The position numbers were made by a program, and so were the translations under genes. Positions 1 to 5,051 of a stretch of DNA of 5,051 nucleotides are shown here, piece after piece (positions within the stretch are counted from its first letter, which is position 1; each line of letters starts with the position of its first letter). The notes under the pieces are model-generated. The model was given only the letters and a program-made list of their open reading frames with translations, did not search any database and was not told where the DNA came from. The DNA lies in the NCBI GenBank assembly GCA_025352915.1, contig JANXSA010000580.1, positions 1-5,051 of the forward strand. Reading direction: 5' to 3'. Source of the DNA: Rhodospirillales bacterium (GTDB lineage: Bacteria > Pseudomonadota > Alphaproteobacteria > Acetobacterales > Acetobacteraceae).

Positions 1-519
1 GTTGAACAAGGTGGCGTTGATGATGGTGCGGAAGCCACGCTTTTTGGCGGCAGCGATGGCGGTAACGCAGCGCTCATAGACACCGTCCTGGCAGACCGAG
101 CGGTCGTGGTCCTCGCGGTTGCCGTCCAGGTGGACCGACCAGGAGAAGTATTTGTTGGGCTTGAACAGCGCCATCTTCTTTTCGAGCAGCAGCGCGTTGG
201 TGCAGACGATGACGTATTTCTTGCGGGCGATGATGCCGCGCACGACTTCGTCGATCTCCTTGTGCAACAGTGGCTCGCCGCCGGCGATCACCACCACCGG
301 GGCGCCGCATTCGTCGACGGCCTCCAGGCATTCCGCGACCGACAGGCGCTGGTTCAGGATCTCCGCGGGATAGTCGATCTTGCCGCAGCCGGCACAGGCC
401 AGGTTGCAGCGGAACAGCGGTTCCAGCATCAGCACCAGGGGATAGCGCTTGCGGCCGAGCAAATGCTGCTTGACGACATAGGCGCCGACATTGAGGGCCT
501 GGTGCAGGGGTATTGCCAT
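1..519 (-). CDS. hpnH: Hopanoid biosynthesis radical SAM protein HpnH (adenosylhopane synthase), N-terminal part
   Basis: HpnH is a radical S-adenosylmethionine enzyme that joins a 5'-deoxyadenosyl group to diploptene to give adenosylhopane, the entry to extended C35 hopanoids (family knowledge). Seen here: 173 residues starting MAIPLHQALNVGAYVVKQHL, then the radical-SAM cluster motif C38-x3-C42-x2-C45 inside LFRCNLACAGCGKIDYP, followed by VVVIAGGEPLLHKE (residues 75-88), the glycine-rich SAM-binding GGE motif, and SVHLDG (128-133). The N-terminal wording matches HpnH closely as I remember it, which separates it from other radical-SAM proteins. The gene is cut by the left edge; the family is usually about 330-390 residues, so roughly half is present. 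The ATG at 519 gives the expected N-terminus; the ribosome site is weak (GAGG about 9 bases upstream). It is divergent from the TetR gene across 77 bp holding a palindrome, so TetR control is plausible. No frameshift or missing motif is seen in the visible part. Confidence 0.95.
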   Translation of the reverse strand, partial: MAIPLHQALNVGAYVVKQHLLGRKRYPLVLMLEPLFRCNLACAGCGKIDYPAEILNQRLSVAECLEAVDECGAPVVVIAGGEPLLHKEIDEVVRGIIARKKYVIVCTNALLLEKKMALFKPNKYFSWSVHLDGNREDHDRSVCQDGVYERCVTAIAAAKKRGFRTIINATLFN

Positions 520-554
520 GAAGTCGGACCTCGGGCAGTGAAGGGGCAGGAATG

Positions 555-574
555 CGAACGCGACGTCGTGTTCG
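555..574. promoter_or_regulatory. Near-perfect 20-bp palindrome, candidate TetR operator
   Basis: The half-sites CGAACGCGAC and GTCGTGTTCG pair at 9 of 10 positions around a central ACGT; the only mismatch is G560 opposite T569. It sits in the 77-bp gap between the divergent hpnH and TetR genes, 35 bases from the hpnH start codon and 22 bases from the TetR start codon. TetR-family proteins usually bind palindromes of this size next to their own gene, so this is the natural operator for autoregulation and for control of hpnH. Binding is inferred. I could not place convincing -35/-10 boxes around it. Confidence 0.55.
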
Positions 575-596
575 TGTTTTCGTTTAGGGACCGGCC

Positions 597-1274
597 ATGG
601 GCATGTCAACAACGGCGCATCCGCCGGGCCAGCGGCGCGGGCCGGTGCAGGAGCGCAGCCAGGAAACGGTGGGCCGCGTGCTGGCCGGCGCCGGGCGGCT
701 GCTCGCGCGTGGTGTCTCGCCGCAGGGCCTGACCACCAGTCAGATTGCCGCCGAGGCGGGCCTGTCGGTGGGTGCGCTGTATCGCTTTTTCCCCGACAAG
801 CAGGCAATCGTCGACGCGATCGCGCTGCGCCATCTGGAGGCGTTCCAGGAGACGCTGGCGGCGGCGTTGATGGCCGATTTGCCGGACAGCGCTGCCGGGT
901 TTCTCGATGCGGTGATCGACGGGTTTGCCGCCTATCTTGAAGCCCATACGGATTTCCGCACCCTGGCCTATGGCGCGCCCGCTGATGGCACGCGTGGCGG
1001 CGGCAACGCGCGCGCGATCAGCGGCGCATTGTTCGACGCACAATTGGGCGGCGCGGGCGAGATGGCCGGCATGGTGCGCGAGGTGCTGTCCGGCCTGTTC
1101 GGCCTCGACCTCGCCGAGGATTTCGACTTCCGCCTGCGCATCGCAGCCGAGATCGGCGACCGATTGTTTGCCCACGCCGTCGCGCAACCGGATGCCGTGC
1201 AACGGGTGCGTGTCCTGGCACAGGCGAAGGACGTGTTGGGGCGCTACCTCTTTCCCGGATGCGTTTTTGGTTAA
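597..1274 (+). CDS. TetR/AcrR-family transcriptional regulator
   Basis: This 225-residue protein has the TetR architecture: an N-terminal DNA-binding domain of three helices and a variable, alanine-rich helical C-terminal domain that would dimerise and bind a ligand. The helix-turn-helix is clear at about residues 46-73, with LTTSQIAAEAGLSVGALYRF followed by FPDKQAIVDAI, the classic pattern ending in the Y-x-F/H-F-x-x-K signature. The length is typical (190-230). The ATG at 597 is preceded by AGGGA six bases upstream; an ATG at 603 is a less well placed alternative. The gene is divergent from hpnH and separated from it by a 20-bp palindrome, so autoregulation and control of hpnH are the simplest inference. 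The ligand cannot be predicted because the C-terminal domain is not diagnostic. The last codons run into AT-rich DNA, and no strong terminator follows. Confidence 0.93.
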   Translation: MGMSTTAHPPGQRRGPVQERSQETVGRVLAGAGRLLARGVSPQGLTTSQIAAEAGLSVGALYRFFPDKQAIVDAIALRHLEAFQETLAAALMADLPDSAAGFLDAVIDGFAAYLEAHTDFRTLAYGAPADGTRGGGNARAISGALFDAQLGGAGEMAGMVREVLSGLFGLDLAEDFDFRLRIAAEIGDRLFAHAVAQPDAVQRVRVLAQAKDVLGRYLFPGCVFG

Positions 1275-1433
1275 TACACTTTAACTATCCAGAAAATATT
1301 TTGTATCAAATTGTCTCCGTCGGAAAATTAGCGACAGTCTTAACCTTTATCCAGCTAGACGCTCCAATGCGCGATGCCTTAACTAGCGCACAAGATAACA
1401 TGCGGGCGGCACGCGTCCCGGTTGGAGCCGAAT
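1275..1433. other. AT-rich non-coding interval between the TetR gene and the small repeat protein
   Basis: Base composition drops sharply here: 50 of 130 bases are G or C over 1271-1400 and 24 of 80 over 1271-1350 by my count, against a visibly GC-rich surrounding. I see no convincing gene, no tRNA-like fold and no strong hairpin. A gapped direct repeat is present: TTAAC directly followed by TATCCAG at 1281-1292, and TTAAC, three bases, TATCCAG at 1340-1354. The interval is probably the promoter and leader of the downstream small gene, or a scar of past insertion or deletion; the sequence alone does not decide. Confidence 0.6.
1281..1309 (+). promoter_or_regulatory. Weak sigma70-like promoter candidate
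   Basis: TTAACT (1281-1286, four of six matches to TTGACA) and TATCAA (1304-1309, four of six to TATAAT) are separated by exactly 17 bases in the most AT-rich part of the window, just after the TetR stop codon. It could drive the small gene starting near 1434, leaving a leader of about 115 bases. AT-rich DNA produces such matches by chance, so this is only a candidate. Confidence 0.25.
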
Positions 1434-1892
1434 TTGCCGTCCGCACCGTATCTCCCGCATATCGACTTGCTGTTGCAGTCCCTGCGCATTGCGCGCGACC
1501 GGCTGGACAGCCGCAGCAAGATTGCCGTCGACCCTCGCATGCTGGTCCATGTGATCAAGCGGATCGTCGCATCGCTGCTGTTCGACGCGGCGTTCTACCT
1601 GACGACCTACGACGATGTGGCCCAGGCCCATGCCAACGGTGGAATCGGCGACCTGCACGCGCATTTCATCGAGGCCGGGTTCTTCGAGGGCCGGCTCGGC
1701 GCCGCCCCCGAGGTTGATGCCGGATACTACCTGGCAACCTATCCCGATGTCGGGCGCGCGATCGCCGAAGGGCAGATCGGCGCGGCCGGCGATCACTATG
1801 TGCAGCGCGGCTCGGCGGAGGGACGGGCGCCAAACCCCGGCCTGGCATCCGCCGTCGAGCGCTGGATGACGGTTTTGCGGCCCGAGGGCTGA
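1434..1892 (+). CDS. Small protein of unknown function with two tandem YLxxYxDV...EGR repeats
   Basis: I do not recognise this 152-residue protein as a named gene. After a helical N-terminal part rich in leucine and arginine (about residues 1-48) it carries two ungapped 38-residue repeats, encoded at 1581-1694 and 1713-1826. Each begins [FV]DA, has a YLxTYxDV core, then G-x-IG, a conserved H, and ends G-x-x-EGR; 18 of 38 positions are identical by my count. Similar FDxxYYLxxYPDVAxA...HYxxxGxxEGR units occur in alphaproteobacterial surface-polysaccharide, glycosyltransferase and calcium-binding proteins (recollection); their role is not established. There is no signal peptide or membrane helix. 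The TTG at 1434 is chosen because GGAG lies six bases upstream (1424-1427); a TTG at 1422 lacks such a site, and an ATG at 1539 would lose most of the N-terminal part but keep both repeats. The frame is closed upstream by TAA at 1380. It is convergent with the GST gene. Confidence 0.75.
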   Translation: MPSAPYLPHIDLLLQSLRIARDRLDSRSKIAVDPRMLVHVIKRIVASLLFDAAFYLTTYDDVAQAHANGGIGDLHAHFIEAGFFEGRLGAAPEVDAGYYLATYPDVGRAIAEGQIGAAGDHYVQRGSAEGRAPNPGLASAVERWMTVLRPEG

Positions 1893-1895
1893 TAC

Positions 1896-1924
1896 CCCGA
1901 TCGGGAAGCCGGCATCAGGCCGGC
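1896..1924. terminator. GC-rich inverted repeats at the convergent gene ends, possible bidirectional terminator
   Basis: A perfect 10-bp palindrome, CCCGATCGGG (1896-1905), is followed by a hairpin with a GCCGGC stem (1908-1913 and 1919-1924) and a five-base loop that contains part of the GST stop codon. The position, exactly where two convergent genes end 22 bp apart, fits a role in stopping or shielding both transcripts. No T-run follows on either strand, so it is not a classical intrinsic terminator. Confidence 0.3.
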
Positions 1925-2568
1925 GGCACGAAAGCCTGCATCACGCCGCGAAACACCGGCATCGCCTCCAGCGCCGCGCAATGCGCCACCAGCGATAACA
2001 GCCGCTGCTCCGCCAACAACCCGGGATGCGCCTCGCGCACGAACCGCCAGGCACAGGCCATCGCGATATCGGCATGGCTCAGCGCATCACCGATCCAATG
2101 CGGCGACGGCCGGCGCGCCGCCTCGCCCTCCAGGGCGGCCGCCACCGTGGCGATCTGCTCGCGGCAGCGCCCGGCCCAGACCGCGGACACCTCGCCATGC
2201 AGCCGCACTTCGTAGAACAGGCTGACCGCCTTTTCCGCCAGACCGACCGCCAGCCCCTCCAGCCGCAGCGCCGCGTCGCGCTCCGGCCCGCCCGTCGGGC
2301 GCATCGCCACCGGGGATCGCCGGTCGATGTGGTCAAGCATGGCATGGCTATCCACCACCACCGCGCCATCCTCCAGCACCATCGTCGGCACCCGAATCAA
2401 CGGATTGACCGCCCGCAGCCGCCTAGCGTCGCCAAACGCCGACCATGGCAGATGGGTGAACGCAATGCCGGCATGAGTCAGGGCAATGCCGACCCGGCGC
2501 ACGAACGGCGAGTCGAACTGGCCGATCAGGGTCAGCCGGCCGGCGATGATGTCGGGATCACTGCTCAT
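1915..2568 (-). CDS. Glutathione S-transferase family protein
   Basis: Cytosolic GSTs conjugate or transfer glutathione, or use it for isomerisation and dehalogenation. The 217 residues show a typical two-domain GST. The N-terminal thioredoxin-like domain (about 11-85) has LIGQFDSPFVRRVGIAL, with S20 at the usual catalytic Ser/Cys position, NPLIRVPTMVLEDG with the cis-proline P61 after valine, and the glutathione-binding acid-serine pair D73-S74. The helical C-terminal domain carries the N-capping box S164-H-A-D167 in IGDALSHADIAMA. Length is normal and no motif is missing. The ATG at 2568 starts the protein just ahead of the fold; its ribosome site is weak (GAGG about 15 bases upstream), which fits translation coupled to the dehydrogenase gene ending 16 bases upstream. 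The substrate is not predictable; a maleylacetoacetate-isomerase-type or detoxifying role are both possible. No particular GST class is claimed. Confidence 0.9.
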   Translation of the reverse strand: MSSDPDIIAGRLTLIGQFDSPFVRRVGIALTHAGIAFTHLPWSAFGDARRLRAVNPLIRVPTMVLEDGAVVVDSHAMLDHIDRRSPVAMRPTGGPERDAALRLEGLAVGLAEKAVSLFYEVRLHGEVSAVWAGRCREQIATVAAALEGEAARRPSPHWIGDALSHADIAMACAWRFVREAHPGLLAEQRLLSLVAHCAALEAMPVFRGVMQAFVPPA

Positions 2569-2584
2569 GGCAACAAGATGTGCC

Positions 2585-3766
2585 TCACCAGGCGGCGTCC
2601 AGCAACTGCCGCACCACGGCGGGTCCGTCGATCTTGCGCGGGTTGGTGTGGATCATCCGGTCATGCATCGATCCCTCCGCAATGGTGTCGAGCTGGTCCG
2701 CCCGCACGCCGACAGCGCGCAACGTCCCCGGCAAGCCAAGTGTGGCAATCAGCCCGGCCACCGCGTCCCTGGCCTCGCCGCCCGGCATACCTAGCGCCTC
2801 GGCCACCCAGGCCTGGCGCTCGGCATTCACCGGTTTGTTGAAACGCAGCACATGCGGCAGCATCACGCAGGAGGTATAGCCATGCGGCACCCCCGCCGTG
2901 CCGCCGAGCACATGGCCGATGCCGTGGCTCGCCCCCTTGGTCACCCCGGTCTGCGAACCCACCATCGACATCCACGCGCCAAGCTGACAATCGAGCCGCG
3001 CCGCGAGGTCATCAGGATTGGCCTTGCACGCCAGCAACCCGCGGTTCAGCAACCGCAGCGCCTGCAGCGAGGCGCCATCGCTCATCGGCTGGGCGTTCGC
3101 CGAGCACAAATCCTCCACCGCATGATCGACCGCGCGGATGCCGGTCGACAGCCACAGCCACTCCGGCGTGGCCACTGTCACGCGAGGGTCGAGGATCACG
3201 CTCTCGGGGATCATCGTCGAGGAGGCATAGCTCTCCTTGCGCGACGGCCCGCCATCCGCAGGCAGGGTGTCGGTGCAGCCGGCAAACGAGGTGAACTCGC
3301 CCGCCGACAAGGTCGTAGGGATCGACACGGTGCGAATGCCCGCAAGCGTCTTGGGCCGCCGCGTCACCCCGTCCGGCCCGGTGATGGCGCGCAATCGGTC
3401 GAGATCGCGCGGTTCGGAAATATCGTTGGCCAGGCACATGCCGATCATCTTGGCGGCGTCGGTCACCGAGCCGCCGCCGAGCGTCACCAGCAGGTCGGCC
3501 CCCGCCTCCCGTGCCGCATTGCCGGCCGCCACCACATCGATGCGCGGCGTATGCGCACCAATGCGCGTCCAGGTACCCGCCAGATAATTGCCCAGCGTCG
3601 CCTGCGCCGCCGCCACGAACGGCGTTTCCCGGGATAGCGTCCCGCCGGCGATCAGGAACACCCGCCGCGCATCCAGCCGCGTCCTCTCCTCGGCCAGCGC
3701 CTCCACAAAAGGCCGCCCATAAAGCACACGATCCATGTTGGGATAACGGTAAGTACCGGCCTGCAT
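2585..3766 (-). CDS. Iron-containing alcohol dehydrogenase family protein, maleylacetate reductase-like
   Basis: This family catalyses NAD(P)-linked reduction or oxidation of carbonyl compounds; maleylacetate reductases turn maleylacetate into 3-oxoadipate in aromatic degradation. The 393-residue protein has an N-terminal nucleotide-binding domain with LVTLGGGSVTDAAK (G97-K106, the family dinucleotide signature) and SIPTTLSAGEFT (148-159), then a helical domain with H215, H285 in GHVLGG and H295 in GVPHG, the three histidines of the usual metal site. The fourth ligand, an aspartate four residues before H215 in metal-dependent members, is R211 here (STGIRAVDHAVE), which points towards maleylacetate-reductase-like, perhaps metal-independent, members. 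The start at ATG 3766 is chosen because AAGGA lies nine bases upstream and the protein then begins MQAGTYRYPNMDRVLYG; a longer reading from ATG 3790 or TTG 3796 would overlay this ribosome site. It is followed after 16 bases by the GST gene, probably in one transcript. The exact substrate is unproven. Confidence 0.88.
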   Translation of the reverse strand: MQAGTYRYPNMDRVLYGRPFVEALAEERTRLDARRVFLIAGGTLSRETPFVAAAQATLGNYLAGTWTRIGAHTPRIDVVAAGNAAREAGADLLVTLGGGSVTDAAKMIGMCLANDISEPRDLDRLRAITGPDGVTRRPKTLAGIRTVSIPTTLSAGEFTSFAGCTDTLPADGGPSRKESYASSTMIPESVILDPRVTVATPEWLWLSTGIRAVDHAVEDLCSANAQPMSDGASLQALRLLNRGLLACKANPDDLAARLDCQLGAWMSMVGSQTGVTKGASHGIGHVLGGTAGVPHGYTSCVMLPHVLRFNKPVNAERQAWVAEALGMPGGEARDAVAGLIATLGLPGTLRAVGVRADQLDTIAEGSMHDRMIHTNPRKIDGPAVVRQLLDAAW

Positions 3767-3804
3767 AATTCCCCATCCTTCTTGCTTCATGGACAAAAGT
3801 TTTT

Positions 3805-3835
3805 GCTTCTTTTTTCAAAAAGAAGCGCTTGCTTC
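3805..3835 (-). terminator. Overlapping hairpins, likely terminator or attenuator between two minus-strand genes
   Basis: Two mutually exclusive stems are visible. One pairs GCTTCTTTTT (3805-3814) with AAAAAGAAGC (3817-3826), a perfect 10-bp stem. On the minus-strand RNA the other pairs AGGAAGC with GCTTCTT around an AAGC loop (plus coordinates about 3820-3837) and is followed directly by a run of T, the form of an intrinsic terminator. It begins a few bases after the stop codon of the binding-protein gene and ends about 40 bases before the dehydrogenase start, so it most likely terminates the former. I recall similar AAAAGTTTTT...GCTTCTTTTT elements between genes of Acetobacteraceae, but cannot check this. 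Confidence 0.5.
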
Positions 3836-3842
3836 CTGGGCC

Positions 3843-4829
3843 TCAAGGCGCCACCGAGTTGGTAAAGTAAAAAGACGGTGGCCGGGTGCCATGGATCTCG
3901 CCCGACGCCCGCATCGCCTCGATCATCCGCTGCCAGGCTTCACCCGATTGCCGCCCCCAGCCCGCGGCGGAAGCAGGCGTGACATGGCCCAGAAAAATCA
4001 CCAGGGCGGCCTCGCACGCCTCGTCGCTCTCCACCAGGGCATGACGGGCGCGGGCGGCCCGGCACGCCGCAAGCGGATCGGCCGCGGCATCGGCAAAGCC
4101 GGCGCGGATCGCCGCGAGGGCCCGGCGCACCAGCCCGGAATCATTGCCCAGCAACGCCTGGTTGGCGACAAAGCCGAAGCCCTGCAGCGGCACACCGAAA
4201 TCGGCGAGCTCGAGCACTTCGGGCGTCTCGCCCTGGGCCAAGACACCGGCGCGCAAGATCGCGGCGTCGCCAAGCACCAGGTCAAGCCGGCCGGCGAGAA
4301 GTTCTTCCAGCTTGGCGCCGCGGTCGACGGGAATCACCGTGACCGCGCTGGGCACGATCGACTGGGCGCGGCGAAACAGCGTGAACGCCATGGAATCCGC
4401 GGTGCCCGGGGTGATGCCGAGCCGCAGCTTCTCGACCGATTTTGCACCCTCCAGCAGGACCCGGCCCTTGAGCCCGACAATGGCCAGCGCCGTGCGCGGC
4501 TGGTAGATCGCCACCATCCGGATCGGCGTGCCGCGCGACACCGCGCTCGCCGCCGTCGACGCCGTCAGGTGCCCGATGTCAAAAGCCCGCTGCCCAACCA
4601 GCACGGCAACCATGTTGGGCCCAAGCCCTGGCTCGATCACCGCCTCGATTCCCGCCCGCCTGAAATGTCCGGCCTCCAGTGCGGTCAGGATCGGCACATG
4701 ATGCGGCGCAAAGGCGCCGTCCAGCACCAGGCGCAACGGATCGGCCGCCAGCCTCCCGGCTCCCGCCATCATCAGGGCACCGGTCAGCATCAGCACGAAC
4801 AAGGCAGCCAGGCATCTGGCGCGGTGCAT
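3843..4829 (-). CDS. NMT1/THI5-like periplasmic substrate-binding protein of an ABC transporter
   Basis: Proteins of this family (SsuA, TauA, ThiY types) capture a small ligand such as a sulfonate, nitrate, pyrimidine or aromatic acid in the periplasm and deliver it to an ABC permease. The 328 residues begin with a signal peptide: MHRAR, a hydrophobic stretch of about residues 7-24, and a probable signal peptidase I site after LAA (about residue 29). The mature protein opens with LRLVLDGAFAPHHVPILTAL and continues with EAGHFRRAGIEAVIEPGLGPN (seen around 52-72), then QRAFDIGHLT, the standard lobe-1 pattern, and ends in FYFTNSVAP, similar to the F-x-TN end of many NMT1 proteins. Start at ATG 4829 is supported by the signal peptide and by GGGGAG four bases upstream; the frame is open further to 5021 but that part has no sensible protein. 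No permease or ATPase gene is on this strand in the window. The ligand cannot be told. Confidence 0.87.
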   Translation of the reverse strand: MHRARCLAALFVLMLTGALMMAGAGRLAADPLRLVLDGAFAPHHVPILTALEAGHFRRAGIEAVIEPGLGPNMVAVLVGQRAFDIGHLTASTAASAVSRGTPIRMVAIYQPRTALAIVGLKGRVLLEGAKSVEKLRLGITPGTADSMAFTLFRRAQSIVPSAVTVIPVDRGAKLEELLAGRLDLVLGDAAILRAGVLAQGETPEVLELADFGVPLQGFGFVANQALLGNDSGLVRRALAAIRAGFADAAADPLAACRAARARHALVESDEACEAALVIFLGHVTPASAAGWGRQSGEAWQRMIEAMRASGEIHGTRPPSFYFTNSVAP

Positions 4830-4922
4830 TCGACTCCCCGCCCCTTCATCCCGGCGTCGGCATGGCAATAGACGCTGAGGGCCGGTTCTACCAGCGACGG
4901 ATGAACGCACCGTTCCCATCCA

Positions 4923-4943
4923 CGCGCCGCCTCGACCGGCGCG
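4923..4943. promoter_or_regulatory. GC-rich inverted repeat in the divergent intergenic region
   Basis: CGCGCCG (4923-4929) and CGGCGCG (4937-4943) form a perfect 7-bp inverted repeat with a seven-base spacer, between the divergent binding-protein and right-edge genes. The spacing and position would suit an operator for a dimeric regulator. In DNA this GC-rich such repeats also arise by chance. The rest of 4830-4993 holds no other structure I can support. Confidence 0.22.
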
Positions 4944-4993
4944 GCATTCACCGTCATCATCCGCCGCCACCGCACCACCACCCGGAGACCACC

Positions 4994-5051
4994 GTGAACG
5001 ACGCTCCCAATCTTGCGCCAAGTGATTTCGTACATGCGCGCTACCGCGACC
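4994..5051 (+). CDS. Start of an unidentified gene running off the right edge
   Basis: A GTG at 4994 with GGAG six bases upstream (4984-4987) opens a frame coding MNDAPNLAPSDFVHARYRD before the window ends. The 19 residues are too few to assign a family. The frame stays open upstream to an ATG at 4862, which would add a 44-residue arginine-, histidine- and proline-rich leader (including HRHHPPPPHHHP) without a clear ribosome site; I prefer the GTG start because of its spacing and because the leader looks like untranslated DNA. It is divergent from the binding-protein gene, so the two may share a regulatory region. It may code for a transporter component or an enzyme of the same pathway, but nothing visible shows it. 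Confidence 0.55.
   Translation, partial: MNDAPNLAPSDFVHARYRD

Noticed and set aside
106..732. 208-codon plus-strand open frame opposite hpnH and into the TetR gene
   Set aside because: It lies antisense to a clear HpnH reading frame and overlaps the TetR start; its composition is that of a GC-rich shadow frame with no domain.
606..1202. 198-codon minus-strand open frame opposite the TetR gene
   Set aside because: Antisense shadow of a well-supported TetR protein; no recognisable motif.
1259..1717. 152-codon plus-strand frame overlapping the TetR end and the repeat protein
   Set aside because: It crosses the AT-rich interval, reads the repeat region in the wrong frame and shows no conserved pattern, whereas the adjacent frame has two matching repeats.
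2026..2841. 271-codon plus-strand frame opposite the GST and dehydrogenase genes
   Set aside because: Arg/His/Pro-rich shadow of two clear minus-strand enzymes.
2852..3818. Long frames on both strands inside the dehydrogenase gene (2852-3637 plus, 3012-3818 minus)
   Set aside because: Both overlap the dehydrogenase in other frames and have low-complexity composition typical of high-GC shadows.
3789..4871. 360-codon plus-strand frame opposite the binding-protein gene
   Set aside because: The minus-strand frame has a signal peptide, ribosome site and family motifs; the plus-strand product is Arg/His/Gln-rich with none.
4830..5021. N-terminal extension of the binding protein to 5021
   Set aside because: It would bury the signal peptide at residue 65, has no family likeness, and overlaps the start of the divergent right-edge gene.
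1..5051. CRISPR array, insertion sequence, tRNA or rRNA, prophage or toxin-antitoxin pair
   Set aside because: I saw no regularly spaced repeats, transposase, terminal inverted repeats, tRNA-like fold or small toxin-like pair; the genes are ordinary chromosomal families.

Overview
The window is GC-rich, gene-dense bacterial chromosome with strong third-position GC. A hopanoid radical-SAM gene (hpnH), a periplasmic NMT1-type binding protein and several intergenic features fit an alphaproteobacterium. Rhodospirillales, possibly Acetobacteraceae, is my best guess, but it rests on general resemblance and not on a marker gene.

Layout from left to right. (1) Positions 1-519, minus strand: the N-terminal 173 residues of HpnH, which makes adenosylhopane; the gene runs off the left edge. 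(2) Positions 520-596: a 77-bp divergent intergenic region holding a near-perfect 20-bp palindrome, a good candidate operator. (3) Positions 597-1274, plus strand: a TetR-family regulator. (4) Positions 1275-1433: an AT-rich non-coding stretch (about 38% GC over 1271-1400 by my count) with a weak promoter candidate and a short direct repeat. (5) 1434-1892, plus strand: a small unrecognised protein built mainly from two 38-residue tandem repeats. (6) 1915-2568, minus: a glutathione S-transferase-like protein, convergent with the previous gene. (7) 2585-3766, minus: an iron-ADH-superfamily dehydrogenase resembling maleylacetate reductases, 16 bp upstream of the GST gene and probably co-transcribed with it. 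(8) 3805-3835: overlapping hairpins, probably a terminator or attenuator on the minus strand. (9) 3843-4829, minus: a secreted NMT1/THI5-like (SsuA/TauA-type) substrate-binding protein. (10) 4830-5051: a divergent intergenic region, then the first codons of a plus-strand gene that leaves the window.

How the genes may work together: the TetR gene and its palindrome suggest local control of hpnH and autoregulation. The binding protein, dehydrogenase and GST lie on one strand in the order uptake, reduction, glutathione chemistry. They could serve catabolism of a small organic or aromatic compound, but the substrate cannot be read from the sequence and the hairpin between the binding protein and the dehydrogenase may split the unit. 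I see no mobile element, CRISPR array, RNA gene or clearly novel multigene system. The most interesting points are the palindrome, the altered metal site of the dehydrogenase and the two-repeat protein.
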